Assembly: GCA_002451165.1 (NCBI GenBank)
Contig: DKBH01000030.1
Coordinates: forward strand, 2,342-15,414
Direction: 5' to 3'
DNA length: 13,073 bases
DNA from: Nitrospiraceae bacterium UBA6905
GTDB taxonomy: Bacteria; Nitrospirota; Thermodesulfovibrionia; Thermodesulfovibrionales; UBA6898
Position numbers and translations under genes: made by a program. Within the stretch, counting starts at the first letter, position 1, and the number at the start of each line of letters is the position of its first letter. This document shows positions 1 through 6,213 of the stretch, piece by piece. The notes beneath the pieces were generated by a model. That model made no database searches. It was not told where the DNA came from and saw nothing but the letters and a program-made list of their open reading frames with translations.

Positions 1-909
1 AATGGCGAGTTCAAAGTTGTTGCTCGCCGCAGTAAAGGAAAGAGTAGCCGTCTTCGGATAATCCGCTCCGATCTTTTTCCCGAGATAGAACGAGACAAGG
101 AACATGACGACAAAATAGATGAGAAGCGGGACTGCTATACGCACGACATCCAGGGGAAGTCTAACGATATAGTTGCCTTTCAGAGAGAACATGACAAGGA
201 TGGTGAAGAGCAGGAAGATGAGCGTGATCGGACTTATTTTTGGGATAAACACCTTTTCATACCACTCCCGATCCTTTATTTTAAGCAGGCTGAAGCGCGT
301 TATCATGCCCGCGAGAAAAGGGATGCCCAGATAGATAAAGACACTCTCCGCTATCTGACCGATCGTGACGTTGACAACAACGCCTCTGAGTCCGAACCAT
401 GCCGGAAGCACGGTTATAAAAACATAGGCATAGACCGAAAAGAAGAGAACCTGAAAGATGGAGTTAAACGCCACAAGTCCTGCAGCATAATCTGCATCTC
501 CACATGCAAGGTCGTTCCAGACAATGACCATGGCAATGCAGCGGGCAAGGCCTATCATGATAAGCCCGACCATATATTCCGGATAGCTGCGGAGAAAGAT
601 GATCGCCAGAAAGAACATCAGTACCGGGCCGATGACCCAGTTCTGGACAAGGGAAAGTCCGAGAACTCTCTTGTTTCTGAAGACCTCGCCCAGTTCTTCG
701 TACTTCACCTTTGCAAGAGGAGGGTACATCATGAGGATAAGACCGACGGCAATGGGGATATTTGTTGTGCCTGACTGGAAGCTGTTGATCAGCTTTTCCG
801 TACCGGGCAGGAAGTAGCCGATACCGACCCCGGCAGCCATGGCAGCGAATATCCACAGGGTAAGAAATCGATCAAGAAAAGAAAGCCTCTTGCCTGCTTT
901 TCCGTTCAT
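1..909 (-). CDS. acr3: ACR3-family arsenite efflux permease (C-terminus cut by window edge)
   Basis: Inner-membrane pump that exports arsenite, the product of the neighbouring ArsC. I translated the minus strand from the ATG at 909; 303 codons stay open to base 1, so the C-terminal part (roughly 50 residues by family length) lies outside the window. The protein is strongly hydrophobic with about eight or nine membrane segments visible. It carries the two ACR3 hallmarks: the conserved cysteine in GLARCIAMVIVWNDLA (Cys124, the TM4 thiol needed for transport) and the late SFTAASNNFELAI motif with its conserved glutamate (Glu300). These motifs separate it from the unrelated ArsB family. The start codon overlaps the arsC stop as ATGA, so translation is probably coupled. 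It is the last gene seen in the ars operon. Antisense open frames here are shadows. Confidence 0.95.
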   Translation of the reverse strand, partial: MNGKAGKRLSFLDRFLTLWIFAAMAAGVGIGYFLPGTEKLINSFQSGTTNIPIAVGLILMMYPPLAKVKYEELGEVFRNKRVLGLSLVQNWVIGPVLMFFLAIIFLRSYPEYMVGLIMIGLARCIAMVIVWNDLACGDADYAAGLVAFNSIFQVLFFSVYAYVFITVLPAWFGLRGVVVNVTIGQIAESVFIYLGIPFLAGMITRFSLLKIKDREWYEKVFIPKISPITLIFLLFTILVMFSLKGNYIVRLPLDVVRIAVPLLIYFVVMFLVSFYLGKKIGADYPKTATLSFTAASNNFELAI

Positions 910-1337
910 GGTCTGCCTCCTGAGTCCAGGGAATGTATGAGCGCAACTGTTTTCTGCTTTATCTCATCGCGCGCCTTCCTGAATGCGATCATAATCTCCT
1001 CTTCTGTCCCTGCATCGCCAACAGGGTCATCTATAGGCCAGTGCAAACGCCGCATCTCAGGCGGGGTCATGGGGCAGGATGCTTCGGCGTTGCCACATAA
1101 CGTAACTATGATGTCCATCCTGCGCAAAAGGGCCGTATCTATTCCTTTTGATCTCTGGTCTGAAATATCTATACCTGCCTCCTTCATGACTGCAATAGCC
1201 CGCGGATGTATAACGCCTGCCGGCATAAGCCCTGCGCTGCAGGGCGCTATAATAGCCTTGCCGAGTTCGCGTGCAAAGCCCTCCGCCATCTGTGAGCGGC
1301 AGGTATTTCCCGTGCAGAGAAACATTACTTTTGTCAT
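906..1337 (-). CDS. arsC: Arsenate reductase, thioredoxin-coupled (low-molecular-weight phosphatase fold)
   Basis: Cytosolic enzyme that reduces arsenate to arsenite, using thioredoxin to recycle its disulfide. The 143-residue product starts MTKVMFLCTGNTCRS, the CX5R phosphate-binding loop (Cys8 to Arg14). It also has the second and third redox cysteines in VTLCGNAEASCP (Cys81, Cys88) and a DDP motif at 103-105 that supplies the general-acid Asp in this family. This matches the S. aureus pI258-type ArsC, not the glutaredoxin-coupled E. coli type. A start six codons upstream (ATG at 1355) is possible. I prefer 1337 because its ATG overlaps the arsR stop as ATGA and an AAGG lies about 8 nt upstream. 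The stop overlaps the acr3 start in the same way, so arsR, arsC and acr3 look translationally coupled. Confidence 0.96.
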   Translation of the reverse strand: MTKVMFLCTGNTCRSQMAEGFARELGKAIIAPCSAGLMPAGVIHPRAIAVMKEAGIDISDQRSKGIDTALLRRMDIIVTLCGNAEASCPMTPPEMRRLHWPIDDPVGDAGTEEEIMIAFRKARDEIKQKTVALIHSLDSGGRP

Positions 1338-1717
1338 GTGCACCTTCCCGCGCATCTTTTCTTGTCCGGCAGAGCCACGACATTGTCCCTTGACGGCTTG
1401 CCGTGAAGAAATTGCTCAAGCCTTTTCCTGTCCCCTGCTATACCCTCTTCGGGTATTCTTTCGAGGACAGACAGCAGGAGAAATCTTCTAAAGAAATCCG
1501 TATCATCAATACGGTAATGGGTCCACCGGCCCTGTTTGCGGTCCTGCAGAAGGCCGGCCTCTTTTAATGCATTCAGATGAAACGATACTTTTGGCTGAAC
1601 CATGTCAAGGGCAGCCACAATATCACATACGCACAACTCTCCATGCTCAAGCAGCTTCAATATCCGGAGCCTCGTTTCTTCTGAAAGGGCCTTGAAAATA
1701 TTCAGCAACTCCCGCAT
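1334..1717 (-). CDS. arsR: ArsR/SmtB-family arsenic-responsive repressor
   Basis: Winged-helix transcriptional repressor, 127 residues, expected to bind the operon's own promoter and release it when As(III) or Sb(III) binds. The alpha3 metal site ELCVCD (Cys29, Cys31) is the classic ArsR CXC motif, followed by the recognition helix region QPKVSFHLNALKEAGLL (41-57) and the wing QGRWTHYRI. The C-terminal tail holds two further cysteines (CAGRC, Cys122 and Cys126) that could add to the metal site. The open frame extends much further upstream, but that part is out-of-frame sequence from the preceding gene; MRELLNIFKALSEETRLRIL is the normal ArsR N-terminus. A purine-rich GGGAGAGG precedes the ATG and lies in the end of the thioredoxin-like gene. 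The gene is third in its operon, not first. Confidence 0.95.
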   Translation of the reverse strand: MRELLNIFKALSEETRLRILKLLEHGELCVCDIVAALDMVQPKVSFHLNALKEAGLLQDRKQGRWTHYRIDDTDFFRRFLLLSVLERIPEEGIAGDRKRLEQFLHGKPSRDNVVALPDKKRCAGRCT

Positions 1718-1719
1718 GA

Positions 1720-1959
1720 TTAAACCTCTCCCTGTATCAGGGTTTTCACTTTTTCGATGTTCGGCAGGGGCTTGCCTGCATGCTTGAGTTTGCCGTTGAC
1801 CACGAGCCCGGGAGTCGACATCGTATATTTCATGATTTCCTGAATATCGGAAATCTTCTCGATCTTCGCATCGATGCCGAGTTCTTTCACCGCTGTTTTT
1901 GCCAGATCTTCCATCTTTTGGCAGTTCGCACATCCGGGACCCAAGACCTTGATTTCCAT
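1720..1959 (-). CDS. Small thioredoxin-like CXXC protein (redox-active disulfide protein 2 / TM0996-MTH895 type)
   Basis: A 79-residue protein beginning MEIKVLGPGCANCQKM, with a CXXC pair (Cys10, Cys13) right after the first beta strand. The later TPGLVVNGK segment contains the cis-proline position of thioredoxin folds. Length and motif match the minimal thioredoxin/glutaredoxin-like family often encoded beside ArsR regulators and ArsP/DUF318 permeases. Its partner is not established; by position it may supply electrons to, or carry metalloid or metal to, the permease or ArsC, which is inference. A strong GGAGGA ribosome site lies about 9 nt upstream of the ATG and overlaps the permease stop codon. 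It ends 2 nt before the arsR start codon, so it is part of the same transcript. Confidence 0.9.
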   Translation of the reverse strand: MEIKVLGPGCANCQKMEDLAKTAVKELGIDAKIEKISDIQEIMKYTMSTPGLVVNGKLKHAGKPLPNIEKVKTLIQGEV

Positions 1960-1971
1960 AATCGCATCCTC

Positions 1972-2922
1972 CTATATCACTGCATTAAATACGTAGCCAA
2001 CAGCAGTAATCGTTGCAGTCATGATCGCGACAAACACGGCGAGAAGCGGTATCTTCAGTACCTTTCTCAAGATTATCATTTCGGGGAGAGACAGCGCAGT
2101 CACTGCCATCATGAAGGCAAGGACCGTCCCCATGCTCAGGCCTTTCTCCATCAGGGCATAGACGATAGGAATAACGCCTGCGGCATTGGCATAGAGCGGC
2201 ACGCCAAGCACTACCGCTACGGGCACGGCAAAGGGGTTGCCGTTGCCCGCGTATCGCACAAGAAAGTCCTGTGGCACGTAGCCGTGGATAAACCCGCCAA
2301 TGCCGATCGCAATGATGATGAAGAGCCATACCTTCTTCAGGATGTCCGCAGTATTCCATTGGGCATACGCGAGCCTCTCCCCGAAAGCCTGCGTTACCAA
2401 CTCCTGTGTCTGGCCGGACCGGAACTTGTACACATACTCTTCCACCCATCGTTCGAGTTTCAGTTTCCCGATGATACTCCCTGCGAGCATAGCTACCAGA
2501 AGGCCCATGCCCATATAGATCGCAGCGATTTTCCAGCCGAACATCCCCCAGAGCAGCACGACCGCCACCTCATTCACCAGGGGTGAGGAAATGAGAAAAG
2601 AAAAAGTCACGCCTAAAGGTACGCCTGCCTCGACAAAACCTATGAAAAGCGGTACAGCCGAACAGGAGCAAAACGGCGTTACGATACCCAGCAGTGCGGC
2701 AAGGATATTTCCGATAAACTCCTTTTTATGAGACAGGATGCGTTTGGTTTTCTCGGGAGGGAAATAGCTTCTAATCACGGAAACAATAAATATGATGACG
2801 GAGAGCAGCAGAAATATTTTCATCGTGTCATAAATAAAGAAATTAATGGCGTCGGCAAGACGGGAGCCATGGTCAAGTCTTGCAAGATCATATATTAAAT
2901 AGGACGCAAAATCTTTCAGCAT
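1972..2922 (-). CDS. ArsP/DUF318-family permease (UPF0718)
   Basis: A 316-residue integral membrane protein of the permease family PF03773. About eight hydrophobic segments are visible, with the signature TPFCSCSAVPLF (Cys85, Cys87) at the end of an early helix, then SFLISSPLVNEVA, and in the second half a matching PLYANAAGVIPI segment. The two halves look like a repeated unit, as is usual in this family. Members include ArsP, which exports trivalent organoarsenicals, and relatives linked to Cu/Zn or other metal export, so the substrate cannot be fixed from sequence. As first gene of an operon with ArsR, ArsC and ACR3, an arsenic-related efflux role is likely. The start is supported by CGGAGAA about 8 nt upstream of the ATG. 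The next gene follows after 12 nt. Confidence 0.9.
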   Translation of the reverse strand: MLKDFASYLIYDLARLDHGSRLADAINFFIYDTMKIFLLLSVIIFIVSVIRSYFPPEKTKRILSHKKEFIGNILAALLGIVTPFCSCSAVPLFIGFVEAGVPLGVTFSFLISSPLVNEVAVVLLWGMFGWKIAAIYMGMGLLVAMLAGSIIGKLKLERWVEEYVYKFRSGQTQELVTQAFGERLAYAQWNTADILKKVWLFIIIAIGIGGFIHGYVPQDFLVRYAGNGNPFAVPVAVVLGVPLYANAAGVIPIVYALMEKGLSMGTVLAFMMAVTALSLPEMIILRKVLKIPLLAVFVAIMTATITAVGYVFNAVI

Positions 2923-2954
2923 TTACATTCTCCGAGATTAGGGACACCTGCAAA

Positions 2955-2984
2955 CATATAAACAAAAATTGATATAATTGTCAA
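2955..2984 (-). promoter_or_regulatory. Candidate promoter of the ars operon
   Basis: On the minus strand a perfect -35 TTGACA (2979-2984) is followed after 18 nt by TATATG (2955-2960), a 4 of 6 match to a -10 box. A 17-nt spacing gives TTATAT instead. Transcription would start near 2948, leaving a leader of about 25 nt that contains the permease ribosome site. The region is much more AT-rich than the genes. Confidence 0.6.
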
Positions 2985-2985
2985 T
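2968..2985. promoter_or_regulatory. Imperfect dyad over the ars -35 box, candidate ArsR operator
   Basis: The 18 bases ATTGACAATTATATCAAT (minus strand) form a dyad with outer arms ATTGA/TCAAT; six of nine half-site positions match. It covers the -35 hexamer and part of the spacer, where an ArsR-family dimer would block polymerase. The assignment rests on symmetry and position only. Confidence 0.4.
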
Positions 2986-3050
2986 GCCAAGCTTATAATA
3001 GCCTGATTTACCACGAGATTCAGATATTGTCATATTGAAATAAGTTATCT

Positions 3051-3081
3051 ATAAGGTCGTACGCCGAAGGGTATACCTTAT
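3051..3081. repeat. Hairpin-forming inverted repeat beyond the tRNA terminator
   Basis: ATAAGGT (3051-3057) pairs with ACCTTAT (3075-3081). The stem continues inward as GTAC with GTAT (one G-T pair) after a one-base bulge, giving about 11 pairs around an 8-base loop. No T-run follows on either strand, so it is not a typical intrinsic terminator. The role is unknown; it lies just past the tRNA-Asn terminator and upstream of the ars promoter. Confidence 0.5.
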
Positions 3082-3115
3082 GAAATAAAAAAGGCCCGCA
3101 TGACTGCGGACCTTT
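3081..3115 (-). terminator. Intrinsic terminator of the tRNA-Asn gene
   Basis: On the minus strand the 11-bp stem AAAGGTCCGCA / TGCGGGCCTTT (one T-G wobble) has a 4-base loop GTCA and is followed directly by a T-rich tract TTTTATTTCA that continues the stem's T's. The stem ends 9 nt downstream of the tRNA 3' CCA. It is a textbook rho-independent terminator and separates the tRNA transcript from the ars operon, which is read in the same direction. Confidence 0.9.
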
Positions 3116-3123
3116 CTCTAATT

Positions 3124-3199
3124 TGGCTCCCAGGGAGGGATTCGAACCCCCGACATGGTGGTTAACAGCCACCCGCTCTGCCGGCTGAGCTACCTGGGA
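3124..3199 (-). tRNA. tRNA-Asn (anticodon GTT)
   Basis: The 76-nt minus-strand sequence folds as a full cloverleaf. The acceptor stem is TCCCAGG/CCTGGGA with discriminator G and an encoded CCA end. The D arm holds GCTC..GAGC. The anticodon arm is GGTGG-CTGTTAA-CCACC with GTT at the anticodon, and the T arm contains the GGTTCGAATCC consensus. GTT reads AAC and AAU, hence asparagine; a G discriminator is usual for bacterial tRNA-Asn. Translated ORFs across this stretch on either strand are artefacts. Confidence 0.98.
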
Positions 3200-3239
3200 A
3201 TAGTAGATGCGGCGCACTTCAAAAATGAAACAGATAGAT

Positions 3240-3269
3240 TTTATATCAAAAAAGTCCCTTGCTTGTCAA
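3240..3269 (-). promoter_or_regulatory. Promoter of the tRNA-Asn gene
   Basis: On the minus strand TTGACA (3264-3269), an 18-nt spacer and TATAAA (3240-3245) form a strong sigma-70-like promoter. It lies about 40 nt upstream of the mature tRNA 5' end, leaving a short 5' leader for RNase P to remove. Confidence 0.75.
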
Positions 3270-3343
3270 TGACTTACGTCCTTCATTATCTCCCCAGCCG
3301 GACAATGAGGGAGGAAAAGTTCGAACCATTGTATAATGAACCT

Positions 3344-4639
3344 ATGGCAAGAAAACTCCTGGCATCCTTTATCCTTGCATGCCTGATCCTTCCCGCGGCC
3401 ATCATTCTGTCGGCAGAACCCTTACGGCAGGTGCTGGTCATCAGGGTCAGCGGCGTAATCAATCCTGTCTCATCGGAATTCATAGCGCGCAGCATAGCCA
3501 AAGCTCAGACCATGCACGCTGAGGCGCTGGTAATCGAACTGGATACTCCCGGCGGGCTTGATGCCTCCATGAGGGACATTGTAAAGGAAATGACCCGCAG
3601 CACCGTACCGGTCATCGTGTACGTGTCGCCGGGGGGTGCACGCGCGGCTTCCGCTGGCGTTTTCATTACCCTTGCTGCCCATATTGCTGCCATGGCGCCG
3701 GGCACAAACATCGGCGCAGCACATCCGGTATCTGTCGGCGGGAAGATGGACAAGGAGATGAGCGACAAGGTGACAAACGATGCTGCAGCGTATATACGAT
3801 CGCTTGCAGAAAAATCGGGAAGGAATATGACATGGGCCGAAGATGCCGTAAGGAAAAGCGTATCAGCCACAGAGAATGAGGCATTGAAGCTGAGGGTTAT
3901 AGACCTGGTGAGCAAGGATCTCACCTCTCTTATGCAGTCGGTCGACGGCAAAACAGTGAAAACCGCGGAGGGGGAAAAGACCCTCCATACTGCACAGGCG
4001 GCCGTAGTCAGTAATGAGATGGGCATCCGCTACAAGATCCTGAACTTCATAACCGACCCGAGCGTTGCCTATATGCTTATGCTGCTCGGGTTTTATGGCC
4101 TCTTCTTCGAGCTGACCAACCCTGGTGCCATTTTTCCCGGTGTTGCAGGCGGCATATTTCTCATCCTTGCGTTCTACTCCTTTCAGACGCTGCCTGTGAA
4201 TTATGCCGGGCTTGCCCTGATCATCTTTGCAGTCGTGCTTTTTGTCCTTGAGGTGAAGATCGTTTCCCACGGGCTGCTCACCATCGGCGGCATCATATCC
4301 ATGGTCTTCGGCTCCCTCATGCTGTTCGAGTCACCCGATCCCGTCTACCGCATCTCCCTGGCGATCATTGTCCCCGCTGCGCTGATCACCGCGCTGTTCT
4401 TTACGGTCACGTTCAGACTTGCCTACCGGGCGCTCAAGAGAAAGCCCGTTACCGGCAGCGAGGGACTGGTGGGTCTTGAAGGAAAAGCAGTTGAGCATAT
4501 CACGGCAGAGGGCGGCATGGTATCATTACATGGTGAACTCTGGTCAGCCGTGTCCGACGACGATATAGAAAAGGGAAAGGGCATTGTGGTGATAGCCGTG
4601 TCCGGTCTGAAACTCAAGGTCAAGAAAAAGGAGGGATAG
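3344..4639 (+). CDS. nfeD: NfeD-type membrane serine protease (ClpP class, long form)
   Basis: A 431-residue membrane protein with three parts. Residues 1-24 form a signal-like hydrophobic segment ending LILPAAIILSA. Residues about 28-215 form a ClpP-like serine protease domain with the strand ELDTPGGLDASM and the nucleophile motif GGARAASAGVF (Ser103); Lys142 in DKVTND is the likely catalytic lysine by comparison with archaeal PH1510. Then come four or five membrane helices (about 240-360) and a C-terminal NfeD OB-fold (about 372-428). Archaeal relatives cut the C-terminal region of a stomatin partner, and the slipin gene lies 2 nt downstream here. The start is uncertain: no good ribosome site precedes ATG 3344. 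An in-frame TTG at 3329 and ATG at 3305 are alternatives; I chose 3344 because it puts the basic n-region directly before the hydrophobic segment. Confidence 0.92.
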   Translation: MARKLLASFILACLILPAAIILSAEPLRQVLVIRVSGVINPVSSEFIARSIAKAQTMHAEALVIELDTPGGLDASMRDIVKEMTRSTVPVIVYVSPGGARAASAGVFITLAAHIAAMAPGTNIGAAHPVSVGGKMDKEMSDKVTNDAAAYIRSLAEKSGRNMTWAEDAVRKSVSATENEALKLRVIDLVSKDLTSLMQSVDGKTVKTAEGEKTLHTAQAAVVSNEMGIRYKILNFITDPSVAYMLMLLGFYGLFFELTNPGAIFPGVAGGIFLILAFYSFQTLPVNYAGLALIIFAVVLFVLEVKIVSHGLLTIGGIISMVFGSLMLFESPDPVYRISLAIIVPAALITALFFTVTFRLAYRALKRKPVTGSEGLVGLEGKAVEHITAEGGMVSLHGELWSAVSDDDIEKGKGIVVIAVSGLKLKVKKKEG

Positions 4640-4641
4640 TC

Positions 4642-5421
4642 ATGCCGATACTCACGCCGTTCCTTTCAGGGATTGCCCTGATCCTGTTCTTTGCCGTCTA
4701 CATCCTCACCAGTGCGATCAAGGTGCTGAAGGAGTATGAACGGGGCGTTGTCTTCCGACTGGGAAGGATTATCCCGGTCAAGGGACCCGGCCTAGTCATT
4801 ATCTGGCCCATCATCGACAAGCTGGTGAGAGTGAGCCTCAGGACGGTGACCATGGATGTGCCTCCGCAGGACATCATTACGCGAGACAATATCACGGTAA
4901 AGGTAAACGCAGTCGTCTATTTCAGGGTCATTGATCCGGTCAAAGCAATCACCGAAGTTGAGGATTTCTTCTACGCGACCTCCCAGATCTCTCAGACAAC
5001 GCTCAGGAGCGTGCTCGGCCAGAGCCAGCTTGACGACCTGCTGTCGAAACGGGATGAGCTGAACGCGGAACTCCAGAAGGTGATCGATTTCCAGACCGAA
5101 CCCTGGGGCATAAAGGTCTCTACCGTGGAGGTAAAGAACGTTGACCTTCCCGTTGAAATGCAGCGCGCCATTGCACGGCAGGCCGAGGCGGAACGTGAGC
5201 GACGGGCCAAGATCATACATGCAGAAGGTGAGTTCCAGGCCTCGCAGAAACTTGCCGATGCTGCATCGGTGATATCTTCGCAGCCTATTGCACTTCAGCT
5301 CAGATTCCTCCAGACACTGACGGAGATAGCAACGGAAAAGAACTCGACCATACTCTTCCCCATACCGGTCGATACGATCCGGTATTTCATTGATGCGATA
5401 AAAGGAAAGGGTGAGTCATAG
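4642..5421 (+). CDS. Slipin / stomatin-like SPFH (band 7) membrane protein
   Basis: A 259-residue protein with one N-terminal membrane anchor (about 7-27). An SPFH/band-7 domain begins at EYERGVVFRLGR and runs through PPQDIITRDNITV, DPVKAI and TLRSVLGQ. A charged helical segment rich in A, E and R follows (QAEAERERRAKIIHAEGE, about 175-192), typical of stomatin oligomerisation. Family members form ring-like assemblies in the membrane and organise or regulate partner proteins. Pairing with a long NfeD protease is a well-known conserved operon, so this is probably the substrate or scaffold of NfeD. A strong AAGGAGGG site precedes the ATG and overlaps the nfeD end; only 2 nt separate the two genes. 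The C-terminal FPIPVDTIRYF resembles the hydrophobic tail that archaeal NfeD cuts in its partner. Confidence 0.95.
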   Translation: MPILTPFLSGIALILFFAVYILTSAIKVLKEYERGVVFRLGRIIPVKGPGLVIIWPIIDKLVRVSLRTVTMDVPPQDIITRDNITVKVNAVVYFRVIDPVKAITEVEDFFYATSQISQTTLRSVLGQSQLDDLLSKRDELNAELQKVIDFQTEPWGIKVSTVEVKNVDLPVEMQRAIARQAEAERERRAKIIHAEGEFQASQKLADAASVISSQPIALQLRFLQTLTEIATEKNSTILFPIPVDTIRYFIDAIKGKGES

Positions 5422-6155
5422 AACCACGGGAATCGCAACGGAACAGAGAGCTCATCTGGATCAAGCTCTCTGTTCTCGCCCTTTTTTTGCTCGTTGTCTG
5501 GATTTTGTACCGTGCAGGTGCATTCCAGTTCTTCATGGACCGGGAGCGGCTGCGCGCATTCCTCGATTCCCTCGGACCTCTTTCGTTCATCGGCTTCATC
5601 TTTCTGCAAGCCCTGCAGGTGATTGCCGCTCCGATCCCGGGTGAAGTGACCGGGGTCATCGGAGGATTTCTTTACGGGCCATTTCTCGGTCTGCTTTTAT
5701 CGACCATCGGACTCACCTTCGGCTCCTGGGTCAACTTTTCCCTCTCAAAAACATTCGGGAGGCCCTTCGTGGAACGGTTCGTTGCAAAAAAAACCATGGC
5801 AAAGTATGACTACCTGCTGCACCATAAAGGCGCTTTCCTCGTATTCGTCCTCTTCCTGATTCCTGGATTCCCGAAAGACATCCTCTGTTATATCCTCGGA
5901 CTGGGCAATCTCTCGACACGGGAGTTCCTCGTCATCAGCACGGTCGGTCGCTTCGGGGGCACGGTCCTGTTGACGCTGGGCGGCACCTATCTGCGCTACC
6001 ATCAATACTACCGTTTCTCGTTTCTGCTCGGCCTTGCTATCGTGATCATATTCCTGTCCATGGTCTACAAGGACAAGCTGGAGCGACTCTTCAGGATCTG
6101 GCATATCACTTCCCGGAAACGGGAGCGGGAAAGGAAAAAGAAGGGGAAACTCTAG
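5418..6155 (+). CDS. DedA/TVP38/TMEM64-family (VTT domain) membrane protein, non-canonical start
   Basis: Integral membrane protein of the SNARE-associated/VTT family (PF09335), whose bacterial members are linked to lipid scrambling and membrane homeostasis. Core motifs are PIPGEVTGVIGGFLYGPFLG (73-91, numbered from 5418), a KTFGRP segment at 111-116 and the re-entrant loop PGFPKDILCYILGLG (149-163), with a basic C-terminal tail RKRERERKKKGK. No ATG or GTG suits the 5' end. The first standard start is TTG 5487, which has no ribosome site and would delete half of the first helix. Reading from ATA 5418 gives a 245-residue protein with a normal charged N-terminus and full TM1. AGGAAAGGG lies about 7 nt upstream, and the ATA overlaps the slipin stop as ATAG. 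I infer an AUA start; TTG 5487 (222 residues) is the alternative. Confidence 0.85.
   Translation: MEPRESQRNRELIWIKLSVLALFLLVVWILYRAGAFQFFMDRERLRAFLDSLGPLSFIGFIFLQALQVIAAPIPGEVTGVIGGFLYGPFLGLLLSTIGLTFGSWVNFSLSKTFGRPFVERFVAKKTMAKYDYLLHHKGAFLVFVLFLIPGFPKDILCYILGLGNLSTREFLVISTVGRFGGTVLLTLGGTYLRYHQYYRFSFLLGLAIVIIFLSMVYKDKLERLFRIWHITSRKRERERKKKGKL
5441..5488 (+). promoter_or_regulatory. Perfect 12-bp inverted repeat plus T7 run, candidate attenuator or terminator hairpin
   Basis: GAACAGAGAGCT (5441-5452) and AGCTCTCTGTTC (5464-5475) are exact reverse complements around an 11-base loop. Seven T's follow at 5482-5488 after a 6-nt gap. It lies 19 nt past the slipin stop codon. It could end part of the nfeD-slipin transcripts, but it also sits inside the reading frame of the DedA-family gene. 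The T-run is further from the stem than in efficient intrinsic terminators, so partial termination or translational control is as likely. Confidence 0.5.
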
Positions 6156-6213
6156 CTTACGGACCTGAAAAAGGAGTGTTTCTCTGCTGCTGCCTACCGC
6201 TAACTGTAGGCTG
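6156..6213. other. Short convergent intergenic region
   Basis: This 58-bp gap lies between the converging DedA-family and fabH genes. A 6-bp inverted repeat, GCCTAC (6192-6197) and GTAGGC (6206-6211), is the only structure I see. It lacks a T-run on either strand, so I do not call a terminator. Confidence 0.4.

Noticed and set aside
464..856. Minus-strand open frame of about 130 codons in the first kilobase
   Set aside because: It is a shifted frame inside the ACR3 pump gene, whose own frame has no stop in the window.
1718..1933. N-terminal extension of ArsR by 72 codons
   Set aside because: The extension is an out-of-frame reading of the thioredoxin-like gene; the ArsR family N-terminus begins at 1717.
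3020..3217. Small minus-strand ORF across the tRNA
   Set aside because: It is a translation of the tRNA-Asn gene and its terminator.
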